A stretch of DNA of 64,000 nucleotides from Theocolax elegans. Lineage: Eukaryota; Arthropoda; Insecta; Hymenoptera; Cerocephalidae. Position 1 is the first letter of the stretch. Each line of letters starts with the position of its first letter. Below the pieces are notes generated by a model that worked only from the letters and a program-made list of their open reading frames with translations, did not search any database and was not told the origin of the DNA. The translations under genes were made by a program, and so were the position numbers. This document shows, piece by piece, positions 32,373 through 45,690 of the stretch. The stretch spans positions 83,107,986 to 83,171,985 of the forward strand of contig CM047426.1 in the NCBI GenBank assembly GCA_026168455.1, written 5' to 3'.

Positions 32373-34971
32373 ACATATAATTTATTAGTTTAGAGTGTGC
32401 GCTAAAATTTTTTTTGATTTTGAAAAATGAAATTGAAAAATTGAATAACTATTTTATAACAGAGATGATCGAAAAATGTTAACGTTCATTATTAAAATTG
32501 AATTAAATCTGCATTCATGCCTCTTATACATATACATTTTTTCTATTAAAAGTTTACCTAATCCATTCCCGATTTTCCTCCGCGCATCTCCATTTATCCA
32601 CATGTCACTATCTCTCTGTCTCTTATCGCTTCGTCCTTCGCTCTCTTACATGTGGACGTCGCGGTATGTACGACGAAGAGAAAGGTATATGTGTATGTAT
32701 AGAAAGAGGGGGCGGGCGGTAGTGAGAGAGGGATAGAGATAGAGAGAAGGGGGAGAGGAAGAGAGGAGTTACAAAGTGCTAGGGACGCGTCGACTACTCG
32801 AGAGAGGGCAGTCGACATTCTCCGGAGCGAGTTAGTCAATTTAATTAAATCAGAACTTGGCGTAGCTCGCGCGCGAGACCGAAAATGTTATTTCTAGGAG
32901 AGCTCGCGAACAATGCTTCATGACCGCTTCAAAATTTCAGGGTGCGCGCGCGCTCTCGCAAATTTACGAGTGCACCGACTTGATGGGTATATATACCAGG
33001 CGTACTGTATATATACTGCGCGTACCCCGAAGTCACTTTTATACATGAGCGCAGGACGCGTTGTAAAATCCAACTGGCGATCGAATTGTTGTTGCGCGTT
33101 TAGAGGGCTCGAATAATTGAACGCTTTCGTATAGTTTACGTACGAATCCCTGATTCGATAGTTGCGAAACGCGGTTCGTTGAATTAACACTGGATCGGGT
33201 TATTTATTGTTAATTATATACGGACTATAGATCTACGTACTTTTTCATTATACGATAATACGATTTAAGCTGATCATGGAAAAAATTGTTGTTTCAAACT
33301 TTTTCATTACGTTAATTGCTTTTTTTTTCATTATTTTGGAAATATGGAAATAATGAAAATATGGAAATATTAGAAATATTTCTGTTTCCAGGTATCAAAG
33401 GGAAATAAAGAACAATTGACAAATTTAATGAAGTATTTAATATCTGTTGGAATAAAAACTATAAAGGATTTGTAAAAGAAAAAGATAATATAAGTAAATA
33501 CCATATAATTCGGAGCAGTAAATAAACAAAAGAGTATAGTAAAATTGTCTAAAATGGATATTACACGAATGAAACGGAATTCCCGCTATCTCGAATATAA
33601 AGCAGCGGAGTAATGCAAGCAGAAAAAAAAGGAGTAAAAGCGGAGCGAAAGCTCACAGGGGAGTATCGAAAAAATTCACGTAACGCAAGAAATGCGCGAG
33701 CTGTAAAATAATTTTGAACGCGTGTGCATGAAAATAATCGTTGCTCTCAGCCACACGCGGCCGAATAAGGTGTGTACGCTAGGGAAAAAGTGTTTCACGA
33801 CGCTTCCACTGCTCGGTTAGCCAAAGTAAGCCCCTGAGGGGGCCAACTCTAATTGCAGCAGTTATAAGCAGCTTCGGTCGCTTTAGTCCTTCGGAAAATT
33901 TTCCCCGCGGCTCGTTTCTATTTAGTATCTCTCTTCTTTACCTGTCTAGATGTATATACGTACGCGTATATATGCATCGTTCAGAATTTTCTTTCCTTTA
34001 CGACGGAACCAGAGGGTAATACGAGTTAAGAGCTTTTTTGCATCTAATCTCCAACGCGTGCCCGCGTGGCTGGTTCAGCAAGAAAATTCGTGGTGCGCTT
34101 CGAAGCGACGAATCTCCCGGTGGGAGCTAACCTGTGCGCCTGTGTGTGTGTGTGTGCGTGCATCTGCATGTGTTTATGTATGTATAGTTTATATGCGACG
34201 AGAGGCAAAAGACAACGAATAAAAATGATAAGGATGAGGTGAGAAACTGGAGGAAGAAAAGGCTACCGCATATTTCTTATTCGACTGAAATTTTACCTCT
34301 TTGGTTAAACGATTTGACTTTTATTTTTAAATTGATATTTTTTCCTACCGCGTGGTATAAAACTTTTTCTTCTTATATCTATTGGTTTTTCTATTTTAAA
34401 ATGCGGAAGCAAGCTTAATCGTTTTCTCTTTATTATGTTATATTTTACTTTACGTATAAATTTTTACATTATTTGTTAAAAAAATTCTTTTCAGTTTTAA
34501 CTCGTTACGTTCAGGAAGGTTATAAATAAATTTGAAGGTATCCATTTTAGATCGAAAGTACGTATTTACAATAGAGTTTACACACACGCACACACACACA
34601 TACACAGATACATACACAGTATGAGTATTTAGGAACAATTGTGTTAAAAATATTAATTGCAAGTACATTTAATGTTATATCTGTAATGCTATATGCTAAT
34701 AAAATTATCATTCAACTAATTTAATAGAAAAATAGACATAATTTCTAAATTGAAAATCTAAAAATATTATGAGGTAATCAAAATGAATAATATAATTTAT
34801 AACGTATTTCCAGAAAATTATTTTCCATTTGCATGTATACACCCTTATTAATATTGTTTTGAATAAATATTAGTCGCATTCGATCTCACAGATTACAGGA
34901 CTCCTATGTTTAATCGTAGTTATACGTCTCTACGTCATTTTATGATATACTGTTTTTATTCTACATTCTAA

Positions 34972-35089
34972 TTTTAACATGTTTTTTTTTTATTATTTTA
35001 ACGTCGCTCTTTTTATGCTCCCAAACCGGTGCTAATCAGCAACGGAGGTCATACGATGTCTTGCTGAAGAAAGCACTTGTTTTAACATG
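34972..35089 (-). mobile_element. 5'-truncated SINE, second copy, with TSD
   Basis: The body 34982-35079 is the reverse complement of the 3' half of the SINE at 14385-14598: the GTGCTTTCTT, CATCGTATGACCTCCG, CTGATTAGCACC and GAGCATAAAAAGAGCGACGTT blocks, then an A-rich tail. It is flanked by the 10-bp direct repeat TTTTAACATG (34972-34981 and 35080-35089). Loss of the tRNA-like head is a typical 5' truncation from target-primed reverse transcription. Confidence 0.85.
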
Positions 35090-38000
35090 TTTATAATTTA
35101 CATTATTTTGTATTGAATAAAGTACTTAAAAAAGTTACATCATACGAAATATTGTATAACTATAAGTATATTGCGTTTATTTAATCTACTCTGTACATCA
35201 ATAAATAATTTCCTAAGACTATAAACTATTGTTTTACTATACCTTCAATAACTTTTAGAACTCTAAAATTCAGTTCACAAATATCATCGAACAAAATGAT
35301 TTCCAACAATTAAGGTACACGAAAATATGGCGACTGTAGCAATCTCTTGAAAGCAACAAAAAATGTAAATGTACATGTGTGGATGCACACACGGAGAACC
35401 ACACACAGTTACGAGCGCACACACGTATATACAAGCAACAAGATGAAAGCGAAAAAGCGTCCAAGTGAGATGGGTAAAAACGACGAGACGCGTGGCTCTG
35501 ACTGGATGTTTATCACCGGCAACCTCGCAGTGCTTTTTTCGCACGCAGATATATACGTTCCGAAGAATTTACGAGAGTCGTACTAGATAGGTGCGAAAAG
35601 TAGAGGCGCAGAGGTGTTAAGAGATTGGCAAGTGGCTCGCAAATATCTTCCGCGACTCGGTGAGAAATAACTTCAAGTGGAAAGATGGATTCTCGATGTA
35701 AGCATTGAAGTATGGCTTTATCTTACCGCTATATGCTATAAACATTCATATTTGGTATCTACGCTCGTTTTAACCATTTCGATATTTCGACATTTTCGCG
35801 CGTATATACACCCGCCCGTTAAATTTCCACTTTATTTCCCATGCAAATGTATAATTTTACGTTAACCGGAAATTTTAAAGCAACAATTTCAAAGTTAATA
35901 TTGTACTCGTATTCTCCCTGTTTCTCTCGCTCTCTCTTGTTATGGATGTGTATTAAATGCTTACTGTAATCCTATAACTAATCATGCATTATTAAATTTG
36001 CATTTTATTGCTGTTACGTACTAAAATCTAATGCCAAATATTAATAGATATGAAGTTACAATATTGGATGTGATGCGGATAGTGTACAAGCTTTATTTAA
36101 TTGTGTATAGATCCTATATATTTCGAAGCATTCGTTTGATACGAAAATTCAATTATTTGGATAATACTCTCTTAAGGGATGCTTGAAGTAACCTCAATGA
36201 ATCCTTAGATGAAGGTAAACCTGACAACTCGAGTACACTTTGGGATCTATAACATGGCTGTAAATGCAGCTGTAGTGTATTTAGTTTTAGAAGTGGTACA
36301 AATCCAATCTAACAATTTATCGTTTTTTCATAGAGAGTATAACAAATTTTTCAAGTCCACTCAAATAATATACAGTATTGTATTTCATCGGATATCAAAC
36401 GTAAAAAGGAAAACACTATAGAATGAATCGTACAATTAAATTGAAGTAATATAAATGAAAAATAAGGTCTTGTATAATCATACGTTGCGTTGATATTACA
36501 TTGTGTTATTTTTTTAAAGTATGACGCTTCATTGTAGCTTTACTATGTCACATTATACGTAGTCTAAGAAAAAGAAGAATGTGCCTGTCAATTTCATCTA
36601 TCGATACGTTTTAAAGAAATTTGAACAGAAAAGGTACACTGAACAGGTTACCCTACCCAAAAAGAACGTAACGATCTAAGCACATCAATGCGGATCTATT
36701 TAATCCTCCGATTTATTTGAAAAATGAAAAATCAAATGGGAGAAAACAATCTTTTACAAAAAAAAACATTGAGCGAAATGGTAGAGAAAAAAAGTAAAAA
36801 AAAATATTAAATAAAAAATACTTTAAAAATGTACACTAGGACTGAAAAATAAGAAACATATGTGTGCATTTACATGCTTCATATTTCTTTTGTGCATTAA
36901 TTATATCTATCGGTAACAATGCTAAAACCCATTCTTCATTGTGTTAGTAGTAATGATAAATAATAACGATGATGATAACAAGCAGCATGTTTGCACAAGG
37001 ATGCCGATTACAATTAATTAACTACCTTCGTATTGAGGTTTATATTTATATAATACTCATCATAGCTGATATGATAGCACATTGTTATGCTAATAGATAT
37101 CGAATCGATAATTATAAGTTGGGTGGGAAACCAACGTCAATGTAAATACAATCCAAAATTCATTGTATCTTGCGGTTACTAGCGATCAAGACATCTATCA
37201 GGGAGTATGACATTGCTCATTATCGACTATAGAGACCTACATAGTTTATACTCAAATATCTATGTACGAGTATTTGCAATTAAATTACCGATAATACTGC
37301 CTGTCATCCATAATATTATTGTATCGCCTTATATCGCATATTACGGATGTCTATAAAATATATTATACACAATAATATTGTTTATTACTCACTGGATTCT
37401 TACAACGCGATTTATTTTAATATTGAAATACGTTGTGTACATAATTTTAAATGTCAGAAGATTCAGAAAGGTGAGGTTAAGATATAAAGTAAAGCAGATA
37501 ATCGGAAGTATATCCCATATGTATCTGTTCTGATGGTGGAAAAAGATGGAGCTTTGCGGTAAAATGATCGAGTGGCACGTACCCGATCCTCGGTCGCGTG
37601 AAAGTGAACAAAGTTCAGGGTTGAAAAAGCATTTTCCAACACGGCGGTGGCTAGACGGACAGATACTACGACGTCGAAAAAATGAAGAAAAAAGAGAGTC
37701 AAAAACGAAAGAGAGAGAAAGGAAGGATTGCACCGGCCAAGAATCGAAGATTAAAGTTTCGCCACAGCCAAACGTAATTACTCGTAGTTCTCTTTCATCT
37801 TCACTTTATCTGTCGCCCTCAGCAAACTCAGTCAAACCTATTCTCTTCCTACAAGGTCCGTCTAAGAACAGTATATATATATATACAGCGAGACTAAGTC
37901 GACAAGGCGGTCAATTCTCGCGCTATCTTACTTTTACTCGCCCGCAAAGAGCGCGCCGGCGGTTTATTTACTCGGCGCGACGCTACGGCCTCGAGATTTT

Positions 38001-41000
38001 AAGAGAAACTCTTTTGCTTTTGCACATCCTTCTGTACAACTCTTACGCTCCTTTTTCTCCCCCCCCCCCTCCCTCCTACCCTCTTTCTCTTTTATCATTT
38101 ACATCTTCCTTTTTTTTCTAGTTTTACCCCTTGCTTTTTTCACGGTCCCTCGGTTTTCCTCTTTTGAATTCATTCAATGATCATGGATAAGCCAAGTGCC
38201 CGCGAAGACTCGAGCTGTTCTTTTTAATAATTCTAAGTGGTCGAGTAGCAGCTATACAGAGACTGTTTAACTTCGTGTCTTATTAAACAATATTTAACAA
38301 GATAAGAATGTTGATTTTATTTTCACGGTAAATTTATATAAGTCAAATATGCTAATTTATTCTACGTGACTTGTTTGCAAAGTAAATTTTATGGTTGAAG
38401 TACATAATGTTTCTATATAGTAATCGATAATTACGAACATCATTATTTATCGCTATTAAATATTTTAATACAGATATACATATACACGTATATATAATTT
38501 ATATATAATTTTTAAACAATATAAACGAGATTAAGATTAGAGAAAAGTAATCCTTTATACGTATAAATATAGACCTTTCCTATTTCTCACTTTACCGTCT
38601 ATTTTGCTCTTCTCTGTCCGCCCATTTCACCTACTTCCTGCATCCGGCCAGCGAATTGTTTGCTCTCGAGCGAGTCCCTAGGCGAAAATGATTTACAGTG
38701 TAAATTTTACACGCGAGTCCTGGGACTCTGGTAAGAAATTTGTTTGGTCAAATTGGATTGATTCTACTCAAGAAGCAAACAACCGTTACACCAGAGAATA
38801 AAAGTGGGATGAAGGCAAACGTGCTTCGGATGAGGGTCAATAAAAAAAGTGGTAAAATATAGAAAGGATATTTGAAACATTACTTCGAAAACTATTCGCA
38901 AATAGTACAACCTAATGTGCACGAGAGCATAATACAAGATTCTTTGCGATGGTAGTGAATAAAGAGTAATTAATTAACGAATATAATATTAATTAGTATA
39001 TTATACATCGTAAATTGAATAATTCAAATTATTCGGTGCGTTTGCAAATTACTTTGAATTTCCATCTTTAGAATATGGTAAAATAAATCAAGTCTTGATC
39101 GATATCAAAGAGTTTTCAAATCGGCAAAAAATGAAAAAGAAGAAGTGAGGAATCTATCTACCTCGATGGCATCTCATTTTATTAAATATTCATGAATAAA
39201 ATCTTTCTCCTGATATGCTTTTTTCAAACCGATTTAGTTTACACTCGATAGAGAAAAATGTGGTTACAAAATGTTACCGCTGTCAATATAATTAATTAAT
39301 ATATTGGTAAAGCGTCAATTAAAGGTTAATTTCTTTTTGTATAATTCAATTTTTTTCGTCAAATGTTTTAATTTAAAAATGGTCTTTTTCTTTATTAATA
39401 AAAATAATACCAATGTGATTGTACGATAAATAAAAAAATATACAAAGAAAGGGTCGAAAGTTATATATTAAGGTAATAGGAATGTATGTAGAATTGAGCC
39501 TTTCGACACCAACAAAGTAGAAAAACTTTGAAATTATTAACACTGTACCTTGAAGCCTGAGGCAAAAAGATCCTCAATATCATAACGTAACACATTTACC
39601 ATAGATTTCGTGCATGTACGAGACGCTTGGGCGTTCGTACATATATACATGTATAAGATAGACATACCGATGAATTCATTTAAAATAACCGTAACAAAGT
39701 ATGTAATAGCCCCGAGCGTATTACTCCTAGCAAGTGGTGTACCCCGTCCGTTCCCCCCAATATATCTGCATACAAACTAAATGCCACGGTTATCACCGAC
39801 GTATAAGTTGAAAAGTCTGGTGGTCGTACCTATGCGATTGTATAATATTTCTGAACGCAACTGTGTGTGCATAGAGTATCAGGATGTCGATGTGGTACAC
39901 CTCGCATCATCATTGTGTTTATGCTGTATCCTCTTTGGACGTGCGTATTAATAATCGGATTATATGCGAATTTCGCCTGGAGATTCGTCAATTACACGGC
40001 ATCGCGCGCACACTGAGGGTTATAACCGTTTTATGCGAATGAACAGCGCAAGCCTACGTATCTGCATGCTGTTCCCGCTTGTTCCGAAAATTACAAGTGC
40101 AAGCGAGAACAATCGTTTTTGACGGCCGCTAGCTCAAGTGGAGAATTATGTGGTTTTCGTACACGCATATGCGGAAACAGAGCGTTGTTCGTGTTTCGCT
40201 CTATTTTTTTTTACTCACGCGTGAAAATGAATTTTATCAAGGGTTTTTCAGAGGGCACCGAGTGTTCGCACGATGGAATCAAGGATTTTGTAACGTTGTT
40301 GTAAAACCGGGATTGGCCAGTGTTATTTAATGTGGCTATGAGAAACTTTCGGATTCAGAGTTCTTTTCGTAGTTTTTAAATTGCACGGCTAAAATCTGAT
40401 TGATATATTGGAAATCAGAGCAATGATAAAAATAAATTCGTACTGCTTTATTTTACAGATTCATAATAAATTCATTTACACAACTCGATATGTAAATACA
40501 AGCAAAAATTATCAAAAAATATAGCTTATTTTGTTTCACATATTTTTTGTATATACAATATACAAATTTTTATTTAAATCCTACTCAAATATTAATATTT
40601 AATTTGTTTCATGTTCGATACTTTCGTTTCTCTGCCATCTTGTTTTCGCATTTTCCCTCCTTTTTTAATGTGTATCCATAATGTACGAATGACAAACTAG
40701 AGTTTATGTTTGGCTTTCATATTTAAATAATAAAACTGTATTGTTATTTATAGATACTTAAGTATTAAATTAGATTTAAAAATCAATTAATTAAATAAAT
40801 TATACAGTGAATATAATTAATAGTTATAATAATAACATTTGTACATAAAATGAAATTTAAGTTAAAGTATTACATACCAAGAATTATTCAAATTTTTAGA
40901 AAATATTCTTTTTCAAAAATCATAACTTTGATTAATCAATAGATACTTCAATAAATCAGCAAAACCAAGGCAAAACGGAATATTCAAATTGATGTTTACG

Positions 41001-44000
41001 TTCCCTTTACTGCCTCAGCTATACATCGAATGGTTTAATCAGTTTGTCTAATGAAATGTTGAATAGTAATACTCTTTTTAAATGTCTAATTAACCAATCG
41101 AAAACTTAAGTGATCGATTCACAACTTTAATCAATATTTGGCCTTTATCACTTTATAGTTACATGTTACGTAAACAATTAAAGAATGTATCTTTGTAGTA
41201 AAAAGAAAATAATTATTAGTCCATTAATCTAAAGTTTTAAATACCTGATGATGAATCTCACTTCAATGAAGAGTAAAAGTAGGTACATGTAGAGAAGAAA
41301 AAAAAATGGAAAAAAGAAATGAATTGTACGCCCAATCCATCTAGAACCTTTCCATTATCAGAGATTAGACTTCTTTCGTGCCGGTAAAACGGTCTCCCTG
41401 TAGCGTCTTAAAAAGGTACCATTGCTCCTTCTCCTTTGAGTCTCGAAAATCAAAGGATTCGAAGAATCTAGCATTCCAGCTCAATACTCGGTAATACCCA
41501 TGAAGTTCATCGGAGGAAACTGTATTCATCCAAACTCTCAGGTCTAAGTGTATAGGGCACGAAAATACGGTATAGGTCTAAGCGCCCGCGCGACGTCTTG
41601 AAATTCCTTGTCGAAAGAGGCAGTAGTTTCCAGGATCTCTCTAGGGATCGAATTTCTCCCAAGGCGCTTCTCAATTTCTTATTAAACCTTCATATAGGGA
41701 TAGGGGAAAGGGGGAGAGGTAAAACCACGGCACAGCTCGGTGCGACAGGCATAGAGATATCTAATGAAAGCTCGTCGTCGTCGTCGTCGTCGTCTCGCTT
41801 AGAACTTGCGACGAAAGCCAACGATATCGATGGCACACCTGACGCGTACTTTGCTTAGATTTGTAACCCTCCTTCTAATTATACCTTTTACTCAAGTAGC
41901 GCACTGTAGATTTTGGATGTTGGAATTACCTCGAGAATTAACCTTTTCGGGAGCAACGTAGAATATTTGTGAGCAGCTACGAGCTGTGTTACCTTATACG
42001 GAAAGAACAGGAATAGTCTGAACATGTGAAAATGTGTCTAGACACACTTCGAGTCTATAGTGTAGATCGATGTACAAATTAAGAAATGTGCTTCAAATAT
42101 AATATAAGACAGAAAAATGAGGTTACAGAAAATCATCGTTACTTAGTACACACCATATCTTAATAAGTATAGAAACCAACACTTTCTCGAAAATTATTAG
42201 GTTATCAGTAATAAACAAGCAAAACATAATTTTTTTTACAAATTCATTCAGCTGAAAAAAATATTTATTTTATGTTTAACAATATTTGACTAATAATATT
42301 GCATATTATATTATACATTTTTTAGAAAGTAAGATAGCATGTAGAAATTAGAATTATACATACCATATTACATTATGAAATTCTTACTACTAGGGGTGAA
42401 ACGGAAGGTAAAAAAAAGTATAAGTTAAAAATGAGTTTAAATGAATAAGGTAAAAGCTAATACAAATTTAATATTATATTTAGTAAATATAACAAAAATA
42501 TTACGTAGAAGTATAATAAATAATTTATATTGTAATTAAAAACTATTTAAATAAAAGCTATTCGTATCTGAATAAGAATAAAAAGTGTGTGGATAATGTA
42601 AAATACATATAATATTTGCAGTAACAATGTTATATTTAAACGCACGTGCACGTCAACACTCATAAGTAATAAACCTTTTAAACACAACACAGCGATTGGT
42701 TCTAATATCATCACCCTCAAAATCAGATAAAAAATCTGAAAAATAAATTTAATACTATATTTTTCCGTCAATTTTGGGACCCTCGCGATTTGAAACTTGT
42801 CCCCTCATTTAGTCGTAAGCTTCTATAAAATTAACTGTACGACGCATCTTCCCTTCTTAATCATGCTACGCTCCCCTTCTCTACATACATAATAAATATA
42901 TCCGAGCCAATACCGTATTCAGTCCGGCAATATAAACGCGACCTGCCAATCTTTATATATTCATATATATTCGTATATAAAAGAGGTTGAGAAAGAAGAG
43001 GCATAGGTAGAGAAGGTCGCGTGTGACTAAAACTGTAGGAGAGTACGGAAGGCTAACGCATACACGTATGATACACATACACACGTATACATATATATAT
43101 ATATATATAGTGTACTCTCTTTCTCGGTTTCGCGTGCGCGCATCCCCCACGGCTTTCGATGCATCGCATTATGGAAATGTGACCTCGCAGCTCTTGGAAA
43201 TTATGTTGATGTTATGCGATGTCTTTCCCCTCGCCAACCTCTCTTTTTTAGCGTTTTATTCCTCTCTTTCGTTCATTCACTTTCTAACTTTCTTTCTTAT
43301 TTTCCTTTCTTTACTCACCTCACTCAGCTTTCGGCTTATCTAAAAATTCTTAAAATATAATTACTTACAATTTTACCGCCTAATGCTCGATGTGCGAATA
43401 ATAATTTTTATACCAACTGCATTATTTTTAAACACTGAGAGAGAAGTATACGTTTACTTATCTTACATTTATTCATATTTTGTAATTAACGATTAGGATT
43501 GCAAATAATTTAGGTTAAGGGTAACTTCTTTAAAGTGGTAATTTTTACTCTCTACGACATAATTTCCATATATGCAGGTTTTTCATATATTATGATTTGT
43601 CAAAGTATATTTGTACGTATATCGGTTGCTTTTAATTTAACAATTGAATTGAACACTATTCGAAAATTAAATCGAAAAGAAGAAGAAAAGAAGCGAAAAA
43701 GTAAAGAATGAATTCAGTCAATCAGAAGAAAAGGTATAGGAAATTATTTCGTTTTTCCCATTGAGCGTACAATTCGATTGTAGAAAAGTATAACAGTAGT
43801 CGAGAAATCGATCTGTACAAACGTTCCACTAACTTCCACCTGAAAAGGAAAGACGGCGTGCGCGCGAATAAAAAGCAGCTCGTCCTCTTTCCCGCCACTT
43901 CTCTTGTATGTATAAATATAACTGTAAATGTATGTGTATGTACGTATATATTTATATATATATATATGTGTGTGTGTATATATATGTATTTATACTAGAT

Positions 44001-45640
44001 AAAAAGCACCGGCATCTTCTAAAGGGGATCCACTTAAAGGAAACTGCGCGACTCTCAAGTGAAAAACAATCGAAAAGCGAAAAGAACTTCTACGAAACGA
44101 GAGTAGCGGCGTCGCGAAAAAAGCAGAGCGCGCAAGGAAGCGTAGTTAGAGTAGTACAATGAAATGCGAAGAGGAAAATAAATACATGAGAAAACATAAG
44201 CGAAAGGGAGATCCTTTAAGGATCAGACGCTCGCGCGAGCGCGCTCTGGCGCTAACGCTAAAGAAGCAAAGAGGGGGAATACAAGAAGCCGGAGTAGGAA
44301 GCTGTAAAATTTTTACCCGACTCGAAACGAAACGAGAATACGCGTCCTAAGCTTCAAGTAGACGAGGTAAAACTGTAGAAATGCGATGCTTCGTGTAACA
44401 CGGAGATGAGGGGTAAAGAAAGAAGGCTTTTGGGGGAGGTAAGATTTTATTATTGCTTACGCTAATACTCAAAGTGCATTCTTTCTTTTTTCAGTTACGA
44501 AATTTCAGTAGTGTACATCAGAGATCCATTTCCAAGGATCTGCCTCTTTTTTATTAATGTTGAATTTTAAGAATTTCAATCCATTATTTGCATATTACGT
44601 CTACCTACGGATTCTTGATTACAATGCGTATAGTGTTTCTTTATCAAAAGAAACAAGTAAAAATCTACTTGAAACATTAGTATAGATTTCCATGAATATT
44701 TTTAGTAAATAGTAACGAGAATGCAAATGAGAATGATAAAAATAATTTATAATCAAATGCAACTTAATCCGACCGATATTTATTATTAATTAAAATACAA
44801 TAATTATGCGAATAATTAATTACTAATAATACAAATATTAGCAATAAGTATTATTTTTTTGTATTAATTTCTAAAATTTATTAAAGTGATTTATATACTT
44901 TTAGTGAACTAGCAAAATGAAAATAATTTTTGAAGGATATAAAACTAAATTTTCATTTATACATTAACCATGGAGCTTTTAAGCACGTTAAATTCACATT
45001 TGCTCAAATATAATTTAGACTTCTAGAACGCCTTTATGTTACACAAATAGGTATACTAACAACGTTTAATGCACTCTAGTAAAGTAGCAGGTAAAAGAAA
45101 AAAGTAACTAAGCCATAAAGTGAAAACGTACGCCACTTTTACGTTATAAATTAATGACGCTTTTTTCAATCAAAGTGAAACTTTAAGACTGACTACTATT
45201 TTCATGTATTAAAGAGTAGAAGTCGAAGAAATAATCGAGTAACATTAAAAATCCTTACGTCGAAGATACTTCGCATCATATAGAAAGAAGTGATAAAGTA
45301 AAGATAAGTAAAACGCGGATATATCAAACGATAAAGAGAGTACAATATTAGTGACAAAGAGAAAGGGAAAGAGAAAGGAAAGGATAGAAGCGTTAGCTGA
45401 AATTAAAAGCTACCAGCTGCGCGTAACCCCTTTTTTCTCGTTTTACCTTCTCTCTCTCTTTCTCTCTCTATCTCATTCTTTCTCGTACTCTTTCTTGATG
45501 TCGAGTACGAGCGGCGTAATATTCAAAAGCCACGAAAGCCCGTTATTAAATTCGAATAGTCTGCTCGAGGGGGCACAAATTATTAACATTTTTCGTCGCC
45601 TCGAGGCGAAAATACTTCACTTATAGTTGCGTACGTGAAA
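35090..45640. other. Non-coding spacer with GC-richer islands
   Basis: GC-richer islands: 35330-35660, 37550-38200 (with a TATATATATATACAG stretch at about 37871 and a C11 run at 38059-38069), 38580-38720, 39560-40320, 41340-42010 and 43860-44420. Between them the DNA is AT-rich and featureless. Microsatellites: TA at 43090-43109 and TA/TG at 43945-43987. The 191-codon frame at 37546-38121 is arginine/serine low complexity with a microsatellite-coded stretch, and is not accepted as a gene. The islands could be promoters, enhancers or small exons, but nothing in the sequence decides this. Confidence 0.4.
41772..41793. repeat. (TCG)n trinucleotide repeat
   Basis: Seven perfect TCG units. They lie in an 86-codon open frame (41598-41858) where they would encode serines. 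That frame starts with ATGAAG-like context only in part and has no recognisable domain, so only the repeat is called. Confidence 0.8.
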
Positions 45641-45690
45641 GTATATATATATACATATATATATATATATACACACACACACATATACGT
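45641..45690. repeat. (TA)n(CA)n compound microsatellite
   Basis: TA runs with single C interruptions, followed by a perfect CA run. Confidence 0.85.

Larger units (their letters stand above)
28200..34971. other. Non-coding spacer, AT-rich with GC-richer islands
   Basis: AT-rich from 28200 to 29580. GC-richer islands lie at about 29600-29850, 30500-31110 and 32580-33200, and at 33550-34250, where the last ends in a GT microsatellite (34139-34160). A GT/GC microsatellite is at 30980-31019 and a CA microsatellite at 34580-34620. Several frames of 60-105 codons cross these islands. Most begin at non-ATG codons or are coded by microsatellite, so none is called except the weak exon-like case at 31627. 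A perfect 14-bp-arm palindrome lies at 32343-32372. Confidence 0.45.

Noticed and set aside
37546..38121. 191-codon plus-strand frame starting at ATG
   Set aside because: Low-complexity serine/arginine-rich content, a TA-repeat-coded tyrosine run and a C11-coded proline run at the end. It looks like a GC-richer island that is open by chance.
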